A DNA stretch of 64,000 nt from Mediannikoviicoccus vaginalis (GTDB taxonomy: Bacteria; Bacillota; Clostridia; Tissierellales; Peptoniphilaceae), in assembly GCF_928097925.1 (NCBI RefSeq), contig NZ_CAKMRI010000001.1, forward strand, positions 1,612,001 through 1,676,000, written 5' to 3'. A program made the position numbers and the translations under genes. Positions within the stretch are counted from its first letter, which is position 1, and every line of letters begins with the position of its first letter. The notes below the pieces were generated by a model. It was not told where the DNA came from, ran no database searches, and worked only from the letters and a program-made list of their open reading frames with translations. Below are positions 45,384-53,722 of this stretch, one piece after another.

Positions 45384-45420
45384 TTTTAAGAGATTTATTT
45401 GAAAAAGGGGTACCATTTTC

Positions 45421-45470
45421 AGCGACAGCGAGTCGAAACATCTCGTGAACTTTCTAAAAGAAAGTTCACG
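45421..45470 (+). repeat. Right part of m2 repeat after IS copy 1
   Basis: Starts with the AGC duplication; GAGTCGAAAC matches the conserved flank AGTCGAAGAATCTC, then a variable hairpin GTGAACTTTC/GAAAGTTCAC. Confidence 0.75.
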
Positions 45471-45635
45471 CTAAAGTTTCTTAATATGTTATTTTATAGG
45501 TTTAATCTAACGTCGTATGAATTTCAATTTGCTTTATATTGACAAATATTCAAAACAAGGTAATTATTTTTTAATGATGGTATAATAAATTTAATTAGAA
45601 TAATTCTAAAACTTATATAAAGAAAGGAAGAAAAA

Positions 45636-46637
45636 ATGTCATACCCTAAGCCCCTATCAGAGAAGTCAATTGAAAGACTTTATAAACAATCTGGATTATC
45701 AGAAGAATCTCGAGATTATTTAAATAAATTTTTCTCAGCATGTGCAAATCTCTATGGAATAATTGAACTTAGACATGTGTGGGAAGTGTTTAAGGGTTTA
45801 AAAGATAAGCCAAATCTTCGTAGAAAAGATATAGTAGAATTTGCAAAGATAGCAAGAAGAGAGGTTAAACCATATTATATATACAAATTTTGTGAGCTAT
45901 TCATCGATGAAGTTGACGAAGATCTTAATATGTTTATAGTGTCGGAAAAGCTTGTAGGTCGTGGTTATGGAAAACATGCATCAATATATATTCTTCTTGA
46001 AGAACGTCACAATAAGCCATATGCAATGCCTAAAGATTTTCTTTCGTATGCAAATCCTAAAAAGACTCAGGAAGAAATTAATCTATATAATTTTCTTTCA
46101 AATTTAAAATCTACCGCTAAAACAATAATTGTTGATTATAAAGAAGAAATTCCAAATAAAAACAAAGGAAAGAAACTTTGTAAGTTCTCCTTTTTAAATT
46201 TACATGAACGCTTTGAAATAGATTATACAAAAAGAAAAAGTGAAAAAGAGTTCTTACGCCAAAAATATTCAGGAACAGAAGCGGAAAAGATTATGAGAAA
46301 AACAAATTATAAATTAAATATTGGTCATTTCAATCCATTAGAAATATTTGAACATATTACAGATGAACTCTCTGAAGTGGGAGTTGAATTGACAGTAAAA
46401 CAATTTGAAAGACTTACAGAACTTTTTCAAAAGTACAACAACAATACTCGCATGTGGTGTCAAAAAGGCTGGAAGCCATCAGAACAAAGAGCTAACCTTG
46501 ACCCTAATAATCCGCCTACTATCGCCGTAGGACCGGGAATAAGAGAAGCCATTAAAAATGGTACTATAGATAAAGAAGAATTTATTAGAGGGATTAGAGA
46601 ACAAGGATTTGAAGTTGACTTTGATTTGCGATATTAG
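45636..46637 (+). CDS. Unknown 333-aa cytoplasmic protein
   Basis: No signal peptide or membrane segment; no catalytic motif recognised. Helical, rich in Lys/Glu; C-terminal block TRMWCQKGWKPSEQ followed by LDPNNPPTIAVGPGIREAI and a final helix looks like a conserved module. AAAGGAAG precedes the ATG. It has a local promoter-like TTGACA at 45539. It stands alone between IS copy 1 and a repeat region, so it may be accessory. Function unknown. Confidence 0.6.
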   Translation: MSYPKPLSEKSIERLYKQSGLSEESRDYLNKFFSACANLYGIIELRHVWEVFKGLKDKPNLRRKDIVEFAKIARREVKPYYIYKFCELFIDEVDEDLNMFIVSEKLVGRGYGKHASIYILLEERHNKPYAMPKDFLSYANPKKTQEEINLYNFLSNLKSTAKTIIVDYKEEIPNKNKGKKLCKFSFLNLHERFEIDYTKRKSEKEFLRQKYSGTEAEKIMRKTNYKLNIGHFNPLEIFEHITDELSEVGVELTVKQFERLTELFQKYNNNTRMWCQKGWKPSEQRANLDPNNPPTIAVGPGIREAIKNGTIDKEEFIRGIREQGFEVDFDLRY

Positions 46638-46690
46638 AAGTAAGAAGTGAAAAGTGAGAAGTTAGAAGTAGGAAGTTGGAGATTTATATT
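46638..46690. repeat. Purine-rich short tandem motif
   Basis: Degenerate GAAGTNAGAAGT-type direct repeats; similar tracts at 46797-46827 and 60789-60830. No gene. Confidence 0.5.
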
Positions 46691-46706
46691 TCGCGGGTTA
46701 AAGTAC

Positions 46707-46744
46707 GAGATTCTTCGACTCGCTCCGCTCGCTCAGAATGACAT
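46707..46744 (-). repeat. m2 hairpin repeat, unoccupied
   Basis: GAGATTCTTCGACT, a short self-complementary insert, CGCTCAGAATGACAT. Reverse of the orientation in which the IS copies sit in other m2 units. Confidence 0.75.
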
Positions 46745-46873
46745 AGCGGAGTATTTTATTCCTAATTTACAAAAGGTGTCTTAGAGATATTCTGTAATAG
46801 AAGTGAGAAGCTAGATGTGAGAGGTTGGAAAGATGTACACATTTGATAACTCAAATGTGAGGTCGCCTTCTGA

Positions 46874-46945
46874 CACTTTCTTTCAGAAAGTGAAACGAGA
46901 TCGACATTTGACCTACAACGAAGACTACGTCTTCTGTTAGGTCAA
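46874..46945. repeat. Composite m1 hairpins
   Basis: CACTTTC/GAAAGTG (46874-46892) then TTGACCTA/TAGGTCAA enclosing GAAGAC/GTCTTC (46908-46945); near copy of 11598-11650. Confidence 0.7.
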
Positions 46946-47006
46946 GAATGCTTCGACTCGCGGATGACAGTACCGAAGGAGTTACATCCTTATATAGAAG
47001 CATTAT

Positions 47007-47207
47007 GTGCCGTAAGGCACAGTAAGGAAAGCCTTAGCTTTCCTACCACTTTTTAAAAGGGGTCTTGGGGATATCCCCAAGTCGTTGGGAGGTAAAGGGG
47101 GTTTCCAAGGGGGAAAGAAACGTACGAAACGGTTCCTTTTTCCCCCTTGGTGGAATAAAAAGTGAAAATATATTAGAAATAAAAAAAGTCGTAGGGTATA
47201 ACCCTAC
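47007..47207 (+). repeat. Structured intergenic repeat R, copy 2
   Basis: Same hairpin order as copy 1: GTGCC/GGCAC, GGAAAGC/GCTTTCC, CTTGGGGATATCCCCAAG (47064-47081), CCAAGGGGGA/TCCCCCTTGG (47105-47150), GTAGGG/CCCTAC (47191-47207). The last hairpin has a changed loop and closing bases but remains paired. It lies 27 nt before another terminator-like hairpin. Confidence 0.8.
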
Positions 47208-47234
47208 AAAATAAAAACAAAACAAAAGAAAGAT

Positions 47235-47258
47235 AGCAAGGAAAGACATTTCCTTGCT
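47235..47258. terminator. Terminator-like hairpin overlapping the serS -35 region
   Basis: Perfect 10-bp AGCAAGGAAA/TTTCCTTGCT with a GACA loop. The -35 of the T-box promoter begins inside its right arm. T-tail is poor on the plus strand. Confidence 0.55.
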
Positions 47259-47282
47259 TCTTCTTCACGGCTATGATATACT
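47254..47282 (+). promoter_or_regulatory. Promoter of the T-box-serS transcript
   Basis: -35 TTGCTT (47254-47259), 17-bp spacer, -10 TATACT (47277-47282). Confidence 0.65.
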
Positions 47283-47289
47283 AAAGTAA

Positions 47290-47475
47290 ATTAATATTGA
47301 TGTTGAAAAGAAGTAGTAGGTAGGAATGCTTTTTAGAGAGTGGCCGGGTGGTGCAAGGTCATATGCTGAACTATTGAATCCGTCTTGGAGTCAAGCCAAA
47401 TTAAGTGACATTTTGTAATTAGGGTGGCAACGCGGGTAATCTCGTCCCTTGGTGGAGCGGGATTTTTTTATTCCA
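47290..47475 (+). ncRNA. T-box leader of serS
   Basis: T-box antiterminator AGGGTGGCAACGCGGG (47421-47436) is followed by the terminator with arms AATCTCG...CC and GG..CGGGATT plus seven T (47438-47469). Stem I region contains AGAGAGTGGCCGGGTGGTG. The bulge TGGC pairs with an acceptor end GCCA, fitting the G discriminator of tRNA-Ser. Uncharged tRNA-Ser should allow readthrough into serS. I could not assign the specifier codon with certainty. Confidence 0.93.
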
Positions 47476-47521
47476 AAATATTAGAAATTTTTGAAAAAAA
47501 TAGCTTATTTGAGGAGGAGTT

Positions 47522-48793
47522 ATGTTAGATATTAAGAGGATTAGAAATAACAAAGAGGAAGTTGTTAAGGCGCTTTCTACAAGAAGAGGAGACTTTCCAA
47601 TTGAAAAGGTAATTCTTCTTGATGAAAAGAGAAGGGAAATCATAGCTGATGTTGAAAGCAAAAAGGCGGAACAAAATCGTATTTCAAAACAAGTGCCTAT
47701 GATGAAAAAGGAAGGCAAGGACACTACTGAAATCTTTGCTCAAATGAAAGAGCTTTCAAATGAAATTAAGGAAATGGATGAAGTTGTTAATGACCTTGAT
47801 GAAAAAATAAAAGAGCTTCTTCTTTCAATTCCAAATACTCCTGACAAGTCTGTTCCTGTTGGTGAGGATGACAGTGAAAATGAAGAGATGAGAACTTGGG
47901 GCGAACCTACAAAATTTGATTTTGAACCTAAGGCTCACTGGGATATTGGTACTGATTTAGGTATTTTAGATTTTGAAGCAGGTTCAAAGATATCTGGAAG
48001 TAGATTTTCTGTGTTTAAGGGAATGGGTGCAAAGCTTGAAAGGGCATTAATGAACTTTATGGTCGACCTTCATGTTGAAAAGCATGGCTACAAGGAAGTT
48101 TGGGTTCCTGCACTTATAAATAGAAAGTCAATGTTTGGAACAGGTCAACTTCCTAAGTTTGAAGAGGACATGTTCTATGTACCGCAAAAGGACATGTACC
48201 TAGCTCCAACTGCAGAGGTTCCAGTGACAAATTTACTTGCTGATGAAATTATAGACGGAGAAGAACTTCCGATTTACTACACTGCATACACTCCTTGTTT
48301 CAGAGCGGAAGCGGGATCTGCAGGAAGGGACACGAGAGGTCTTATTCGTAACCATCAATTTGACAAGGTGGAAATGGTTAAGTTTGTTAAGCCAGAAGAT
48401 TCCTTTGATGAACTTGAAAAATTAACTGACAACGCAGAAGAAGTATTAAGACTTTTAAAAATTCCATATAGAGTTGTAAAACTATGTAGTGGTGACTTAG
48501 GTTTTAGTTCAACCATGACCTACGACGTAGAAGTGTGGATGCCAAGCTATGGAAGATTTGTAGAAATTTCTTCATGCTCAAACTTCTTAGACTTCCAAGC
48601 AAGACGTGCCAATATAAAATATAGAGATGAAAACAAAAAGGTTCAATACCTTCACACTCTTAATGGATCAGGCCTTGCCATAGGAAGAACCTTCGCAGCC
48701 ATATTAGAAAATTATCAAAATGAAGATGGCTCAGTTACAATTCCAGATGCACTAGTTCCTTACATGAGAAACTGCAAAAAAATAGAAAAATAA
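47522..48793 (+). CDS. serS: Seryl-tRNA synthetase
   Basis: 423 aa class II synthetase. N-terminal tRNA-binding coiled-coil hairpin (about 25-100), then motif 1 region, motif 2 [26 protein letters not shown] and motif 3 [17 protein letters not shown]. Charges tRNA-Ser, and probably tRNA-Sec if the organism makes selenocysteine. GGAGGAG precedes the ATG; controlled by the T-box leader. Confidence 0.96.
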   Translation: MLDIKRIRNNKEEVVKALSTRRGDFPIEKVILLDEKRREIIADVESKKAEQNRISKQVPMMKKEGKDTTEIFAQMKELSNEIKEMDEVVNDLDEKIKELLLSIPNTPDKSVPVGEDDSENEEMRTWGEPTKFDFEPKAHWDIGTDLGILDFEAGSKISGSRFSVFKGMGAKLERALMNFMVDLHVEKHGYKEVWVPALINRKSMFGTGQLPKFEEDMFYVPQKDMYLAPTAEVPVTNLLADEIIDGEELPIYYTAYTPCFRAEAGSAGRDTRGLIRNHQFDKVEMVKFVKPEDSFDELEKLTDNAEEVLRLLKIPYRVVKLCSGDLGFSSTMTYDVEVWMPSYGRFVEISSCSNFLDFQARRANIKYRDENKKVQYLHTLNGSGLAIGRTFAAILENYQNEDGSVTIPDALVPYMRNCKKIEK

Positions 48794-48798
48794 TTATG

Positions 48799-48825
48799 AA
48801 ATAGTCCTTATATAAGGGCTATTTT
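48799..48825 (+). terminator. Intrinsic terminator of serS
   Basis: AAATAGTCCTT/AAGGGCTATTT stem (one G-U), T tail. Confidence 0.8.
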
Positions 48826-48880
48826 CTTTGCAAAGACCTCCTTTGTGATATAATATAATATATTGTTATTGGGAGGAAAT

Positions 48881-50065
48881 ATGAAAAAGAGGATTTTATC
48901 ATTAGTCTTAGCTTTTATGTTACTTGTTCCACAAGTTGCATTTGCACAGTCTCCACTTCACTTTGGCCCAAGAACCAAGGGATATATGATCTTAGACTAC
49001 GATACAGATAGCTTTATAAGTGGAAACAACATGGACGAAGAAGTGTACATTGCAAGTATCACAAAGCTTATGACATATATAATAGTAAAGGAAAAAATTT
49101 CCACAGGAGAACTAAAAGTATCCGACATTGTAAAAATTACAAAGGACATGGCACAAGTACCAGGATCTTCAATGCATTTACAACCTGACATGGAAGTAAC
49201 TGTAAATGATTTACTAGAAGGACTTATAGTAGTTTCAGGAAATGACGCTGCATACACATTGGCAGTTAAAGTTTCAGGAGACGAAAAGAGTTTTGTAAAT
49301 CTTATGAATGAAAAAGCAAAAGAGATTGGACTTGAAAAGGCAAACTTTATAAACTCAACTGGCCTTCCAGAAGGAGACATAGAAAACTCCATGACAGTAA
49401 GAGATGTTTATAAAATGTCCAAATACGTTCTAGACACATACCCTGAGATTATTGAACTTTCATCAATGACAAGATATGTAAATACAAAATACAAAATAGA
49501 TAAACCGACCACAATTCCACTAGTTGGCATAGAACCAGGAGTGGACGGACTTAAGACAGGGACTACAGACCTTGCAAAATACTGTGTTATTTCTACATTT
49601 AGACCATTAAAAAATGAAACCTTAAAGAATGAAAGATTTTTAGCAGTTATAATGGGCGCAGGAAGTCCACAGGACAGACAGAAAATAGTTGGAGAGATAG
49701 TAGACTATATTACAAGAAACTACGTTAACGGACCAATCATAGATAACGACAAAGTGTATCAAAAGATATATGTAAACTCAATCGACCAAGGATATATAGA
49801 CATCTATCCAGAAACCGACCAAAAAGCTGTTTACGACAAGAACAACAACTTTATCGTAGGACAGAAATATCAAGTGACAGAAAGCGGACCTTTCAAAGCT
49901 GGAGACAAAGTCGGGGTATTGAATATTACAGGCAATAATGGTAAAGTATATGATGTTGACCTAGTTGTTAGACAAGATTACAACAAAGCCAGCTTTTCAG
50001 TTAGACTAAAAAGACTTGGCAGAGATGTACGTCTAAGAACAAAGAGTCTACTAAATATATATTAG
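48881..50065 (+). CDS. dacA: D-alanyl-D-alanine carboxypeptidase (PBP5 type)
   Basis: 394 aa, exported: signal peptide KKRILSLVLAFMLLVPQVAFA. Penicillin-binding active site SITK (S59, K62), SGN (119-121) and KTG (225-227). Trims the terminal D-Ala of peptidoglycan stem peptides. A C-terminal beta domain follows. ATG at 48881 has GGGAGG upstream; an in-frame ATG 18 nt earlier precedes that site. Promoter-like TATAAT at 48849. The final G of its TAG stop is also the first base of a tRNA gene. Confidence 0.92.
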   Translation: MKKRILSLVLAFMLLVPQVAFAQSPLHFGPRTKGYMILDYDTDSFISGNNMDEEVYIASITKLMTYIIVKEKISTGELKVSDIVKITKDMAQVPGSSMHLQPDMEVTVNDLLEGLIVVSGNDAAYTLAVKVSGDEKSFVNLMNEKAKEIGLEKANFINSTGLPEGDIENSMTVRDVYKMSKYVLDTYPEIIELSSMTRYVNTKYKIDKPTTIPLVGIEPGVDGLKTGTTDLAKYCVISTFRPLKNETLKNERFLAVIMGAGSPQDRQKIVGEIVDYITRNYVNGPIIDNDKVYQKIYVNSIDQGYIDIYPETDQKAVYDKNNNFIVGQKYQVTESGPFKAGDKVGVLNITGNNGKVYDVDLVVRQDYNKASFSVRLKRLGRDVRLRTKSLLNIY

Positions 50066-50140
50066 CCCCCATAATTAAGCTGGATATAATACTCCCCTCC
50101 TAAGGGAGATTCACTGGTTCGAGTCCGGTTGGGGGTGCCA
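50065..50140 (+). tRNA. tRNA-Arg (anticodon CCT)
   Basis: 76 nt with encoded CCA. Acceptor GCCCCCA/TGGGGGT, D-stem ATTA/TAAT, anticodon stem CTCCC/GGGAG with loop CTCCTAA (anticodon CCT, reads AGG), T-arm ACTGG-TTCGAGT-CCGGT, discriminator G. It starts on the last base of the dacA stop codon and has no separate promoter, so it is probably cut from the dacA transcript; terminator follows at once. Confidence 0.95.
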
Positions 50141-50145
50141 AGAAT

Positions 50146-50172
50146 AAAAAAGCTCTTTAAAGAGCTTTTTTT
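50146..50172 (+). terminator. Terminator of dacA-tRNA-Arg
   Basis: AAAAAGCTCTTT/AAAGAGCTTTTT perfect inverted repeat with T tail. Confidence 0.85.
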
Positions 50173-50196
50173 AATGCAGAATTTTATTTGTGTTAT

Positions 50197-50396
50197 GTAG
50201 GGCTTTACCCTACGACCTTTTTATTTCTAATATGTTTTCACTTTTTATTCCACCAAGGGGGAAAAGGCACCGTTTCGTACGGTTCCTATCCCCCTTGGAG
50301 AACCCCCTTTACCTCCCAACGACTTGGGGATATCCCCAAGACCCCTTTTAGAAAGTAGTTGGAAAGCTAAGGCTTTCCTTTCTGTGCCTTCGGCAC
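50197..50396 (-). repeat. Structured intergenic repeat R, copy 3 (reverse)
   Basis: Reverse order: GTAGGG/CCCTAC (50197-50213), CAAGGGGG/CCCCCTTG (50254-50297), CTTGGGGATATCCCCAAG (50323-50340), GGAAAGC/GCTTTCC (50361-50378), GTGCC/GGCAC (50384-50396). It begins 24 nt after the tRNA terminator. Confidence 0.8.
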
Positions 50397-50446
50397 TGTA
50401 AATATGTTGAACATCTTTTTTTGTACAAAGCCAATACACCTCGCCA

Positions 50447-50463
50447 TGTCATTCTGAGCGTAA
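50447..50463 (+). repeat. Left part of m2 repeat interrupted by IS copy 2
   Basis: TGTCATTCTGAGCG (50447-50460) and the TAA duplication (50461-50463). Confidence 0.85.
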
Positions 50464-50652
50464 GAGAATGGTATAATGAAATCATATACATCGCTAATGA
50501 CAGACTAAATGATTTGCTGGCTCTTAAATTCTAGTTTTTTCAAAGAACCCGTCAAGGATCGCTTCGCTTTTCTCCTTGACAGAACCTTTAGAAAAAACTT
50601 CATAACAATTAAGAGCAAATCATTTTAATTACAAAATAGAAGGGAAAATTAA

Positions 50653-50946
50653 ATGTCAAAATTAAAAAGAAGAACATTCTCTCAAGAATTTAAAATCAAA
50701 ATAGTACAACTTAAGCTTTTAGGAAACATGAAAACATCAGAAATATGTAAAATGTATGACCTAGATAGACAAACAATCCATAGATGGGTTGATGAATATA
50801 ATAAACATGCTGAAATAGGAATGTCTGGAAAAGGAGTAGTTCCAGGACGAGATCTTGAAATATATCAAAGATTAAAAGAACTTGAAATGGAGAATGAAAT
50901 ATTAAAAAAAGCCGAGGCATACTTTGCGAAGAAGAAGATAAGATAG
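50653..50946 (+). CDS. IS3-family transposase OrfA, copy 2
   Basis: Identical in sequence to the 97-aa OrfA of copy 1, with the same A7G slip site before its end. Confidence 0.92.
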   Translation: MSKLKRRTFSQEFKIKIVQLKLLGNMKTSEICKMYDLDRQTIHRWVDEYNKHAEIGMSGKGVVPGRDLEIYQRLKELEMENEILKKAEAYFAKKKIR

Positions 50947-50957
50947 TAGACTTTGCG

Positions 50958-51803
50958 GTGGAACATCTAACAGAATATCCAGTGCGCATAGTATGCCGAG
51001 TATTGAATATTAATGAGCAAAGATACTACTACAGAAGAAAAAACCCTAGGAAACCAAGATATACTGAAGAAGAAAAAAATCTAGTTAAAGAAATGTTCAT
51101 AAAGCATAATAGAAGCTTCGGAAGAAGAATGCTTAAAGTGTGTCTACAAAGGGATAATATAGTTTTTTCAGAGAAGAAAATAAGTAACATTATGAAAGAA
51201 CTAGGGCTAGTAGGTAAATATGGTAGACCTAGAATAAAGAACGTATATACATGTGAAGAAACTAGTGAAAAATACGTATCAGAAAACATATATAACGAAA
51301 TGCCAGAAGAAGAACAAGATAAAGTAAATGCTTGGGCAATAGACTTTACAGAACAAAAAACAGCTGAGAAAAAGGTATATACTTGTGCAATAATAGACAT
51401 AAAAAGGAAGGTGCTTGTAGGAAACAAACAATCATTTAAAATGGATGCACAGTTTGCGGTTGACACATTAGAAGAAGCGATAAGAAAGTATGGTAAGCCA
51501 GATATGATACTTTCAGATAGAGGACCACAGTTCACAAGTAAGTTGTTTCAATCAACTTTAAAAGAAAATGGGATAATTAGCAGTATGTCCAGACCATATA
51601 GACCAGTAGATAATATATTCATAGAAACATTCTTTAAGAGCATGAAAACAGAAATAGGGTCAGTGAAACATTACACTGTAGAACAATACAAGATGATAGT
51701 AGAATATTGGACTAATTATTACAATACTGAAAGACCTCATAGTTCAATAGGATATTTGACTCCGCATGAGTGTTTTTATGGGAAGCAAAGTTTTTGTCAT
51801 TAA
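50958..51803 (+). CDS. IS3-family transposase OrfB, copy 2
   Basis: Identical to OrfB of copy 1, DDE residues intact; made by -1 frameshift from OrfA. Confidence 0.93.
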   Translation: MEHLTEYPVRIVCRVLNINEQRYYYRRKNPRKPRYTEEEKNLVKEMFIKHNRSFGRRMLKVCLQRDNIVFSEKKISNIMKELGLVGKYGRPRIKNVYTCEETSEKYVSENIYNEMPEEEQDKVNAWAIDFTEQKTAEKKVYTCAIIDIKRKVLVGNKQSFKMDAQFAVDTLEEAIRKYGKPDMILSDRGPQFTSKLFQSTLKENGIISSMSRPYRPVDNIFIETFFKSMKTEIGSVKHYTVEQYKMIVEYWTNYYNTERPHSSIGYLTPHECFYGKQSFCH

Positions 51804-51840
51804 TTTTAAGAGATTTATTTGAAAAAGGGGTACCATTTTC

Positions 51841-51913
51841 TAAATTTTTGCAAAGCAAAAATTGAAGTCGAAGAATCTCAGTTGCTTTTCAATGAAAAGC
51901 AACTGTAAAAGTC
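51841..51913 (+). repeat. Right part of m2 repeat after IS copy 2
   Basis: TAA duplication, then ATTTTTG/CAAAAAT hairpin, AGTCGAAGAATCTC flank and a second hairpin CAGTTGCTTTTC/GAAAAGCAACTG. Confidence 0.8.
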
Positions 51914-51955
51914 TCCTGAATTGTTTTGTAAGGTAACCCTACAACCTTTTTACTT

Positions 51956-53722
51956 CTAAACAGTTTTATCTTTCTTTTCTTTCATATTAAGTTCATAATA
52001 CTTTCCACGTTTTTTCATTAACTCTTCATGTTTTCCAATTTCTACAATTTTACCTTTTTCCAACACAATAATTTGGTCACAGTCTTTTATTGTAGAAAGT
52101 CTATGGGCAATAATAAATGAAGTTCTTCCCTTCATTAGGTTTTCAAGGCCCATTTGAATAAATTTTTCTGTCTCTGAGTCAATTGAAGCCGTTGCTTCGT
52201 CAAGTACTAATATCTTTGGGTCCATTAATATGGATCTTGCAAATGTTACAATCTGTTTTTCTCCTAGGGACAGTCCAACTCCTTCGCCATTTAAGTTACT
52301 ATCAAGTCCGTCATTTAACTTTGAATACATGTAACTTCCACCGGATAACTTAAGTGCTTTTAAAATTTCTTCGTCACTATGTTCATATCCAAGGGCAATA
52401 TTATCTCTAAGGTTTCCTTTAAATATAAAGGGATCTTGCAACACCAATGACATATGTTTTCTAAGTTCGCTGGAACGAAAATCTTTAATATCCCTTCCAT
52501 CAATTAAAATCTTGCCGCTATCCACATTATAAAATCTAAAAATTAAATTTATAATGGAGCTTTTTCCAGAGCCAGTATCTCCTACAATTCCTGTTTTAGA
52601 ACCTATTGGTGCATGAAAGTTAATGTTATGAAGAACGGGAAGTCCTTCAACATAGGAAAAGTTAACATCTTTAAATTCTACATCACCACTAACATCTTTC
52701 AACTTATTTTTTCCTTCATACTCAAATTTTTCATCTAAAACTTCTGTAATATGATGGGCAGAACCAAGGGCCTTTTCAAGTATATTCATACGTCTCAATG
52801 TATTTGTGATATTTTCATAGATGCTATTATTATATTGGATTAAAAGTAGCATAAAGCCAACTGTCATTACAGGGCTATCATTTAAAATTCCCTTGCCCAC
52901 CACATACACAATAACAACTGTGGAAAGCATTCTCAAAAGGTCCGACAAGTTCCAAGAAAATAGCGAGTCAAACACTTCGATTTTAAGTCCAATTTTATAG
53001 AGCTTCTCGTTTTTTTCTTTAAATTCATCATAGGCTTCATCGGTCACTCCAAATGCTCTTATAATAAAAACTCCATTTAAGTTTTCGTTTAAATCTGCAG
53101 TTATCTTAGACCTCTTTTTACGATATCCAATGTGTAACTTTGCAGAATATTTATTATAGACCACAATCAATATAATCATAATTGGTACTGGAACACATAG
53201 TATAAGCCCGGCATAAAAGTCTTTGCTCATAACATATATAATTGAACCAATTATAAAACAGACTGAGGAGAATGCAGTGGCAAATCCATAGAAAAATATT
53301 TCCTTAACCTGGTCAATATCGCTAACCACCCTAGAGGATATTTTACCAACGGGAGTCTTGTCATAAAAAGATAGGGGAAGTTTCAAAGTGTGAAAGTAAA
53401 GTCTTTCCCTAAGGCTGTGGGCAGCCTTGTTTGAAGTTCTTTTAAGTTGCAACACCTTAACATAATCGAAAACATTGGTAAATAAAATTGACCCCATATA
53501 CAAAAGAGAAGTTACAATAAAAGACTTTTTATTTACTATTCCAACCTTTGGAGAAATCTCCACATCAATTAGTTTCTTTAAAATAATAGGCGATAGAAGG
53601 CCTAAAAAAGTCGCCACTAAGGACAGGACAATTCCAAGGAATAAATCAAATCGTACATTGGAAAGAGTATCCAACATAAGTCGTCCAGTACCTTTTCGAA
53701 ACTTCTTTTCATTATTTTCCAT
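51956..53722 (-). CDS. ABC exporter subunit B (catalytically complete half)
   Basis: 588 aa, six membrane helices then ATPase: Walker A GDTGSGKSS, Q-loop LVLQDPFIF, signature altered to LSLGEKQ, Walker B ILVLDEATASID with catalytic Glu, switch AHRLST. Overlaps its partner by 11 nt. By analogy with heterodimeric YheIH/BmrCD/LmrCD exporters, one composite ATP site is complete and one degenerate; this subunit gives the Walker B Glu. Multidrug or peptide export is inferred only. Confidence 0.87.
   Translation of the reverse strand: MENNEKKFRKGTGRLMLDTLSNVRFDLFLGIVLSLVATFLGLLSPIILKKLIDVEISPKVGIVNKKSFIVTSLLYMGSILFTNVFDYVKVLQLKRTSNKAAHSLRERLYFHTLKLPLSFYDKTPVGKISSRVVSDIDQVKEIFFYGFATAFSSVCFIIGSIIYVMSKDFYAGLILCVPVPIMIILIVVYNKYSAKLHIGYRKKRSKITADLNENLNGVFIIRAFGVTDEAYDEFKEKNEKLYKIGLKIEVFDSLFSWNLSDLLRMLSTVVIVYVVGKGILNDSPVMTVGFMLLLIQYNNSIYENITNTLRRMNILEKALGSAHHITEVLDEKFEYEGKNKLKDVSGDVEFKDVNFSYVEGLPVLHNINFHAPIGSKTGIVGDTGSGKSSIINLIFRFYNVDSGKILIDGRDIKDFRSSELRKHMSLVLQDPFIFKGNLRDNIALGYEHSDEEILKALKLSGGSYMYSKLNDGLDSNLNGEGVGLSLGEKQIVTFARSILMDPKILVLDEATASIDSETEKFIQMGLENLMKGRTSFIIAHRLSTIKDCDQIIVLEKGKIVEIGKHEELMKKRGKYYELNMKEKKDKTV

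Larger units (their letters stand above)
44044..45420 (+). mobile_element. IS3-family insertion sequence, copy 1 (1377 bp)
   Basis: Boundaries come from comparing three copies: identity starts at GAGAATGGTA and ends at TACCATTTTC, which are 9/10 inverted repeats. A 3-bp duplication (AGC) flanks it. It contains orfA and orfB and a long hairpin leader. By eye it is identical to copy 2; copy 3 differs by three substitutions near the 3' end. Confidence 0.95.
50464..51840 (+). mobile_element. IS3-family insertion sequence, copy 2 (1377 bp)
   Basis: Same ends and length as copy 1 and apparently the same sequence throughout; flanked by TAA direct repeats (50461-50463, 51841-51843). Both reading frames intact, so probably recent. 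Confidence 0.95.
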
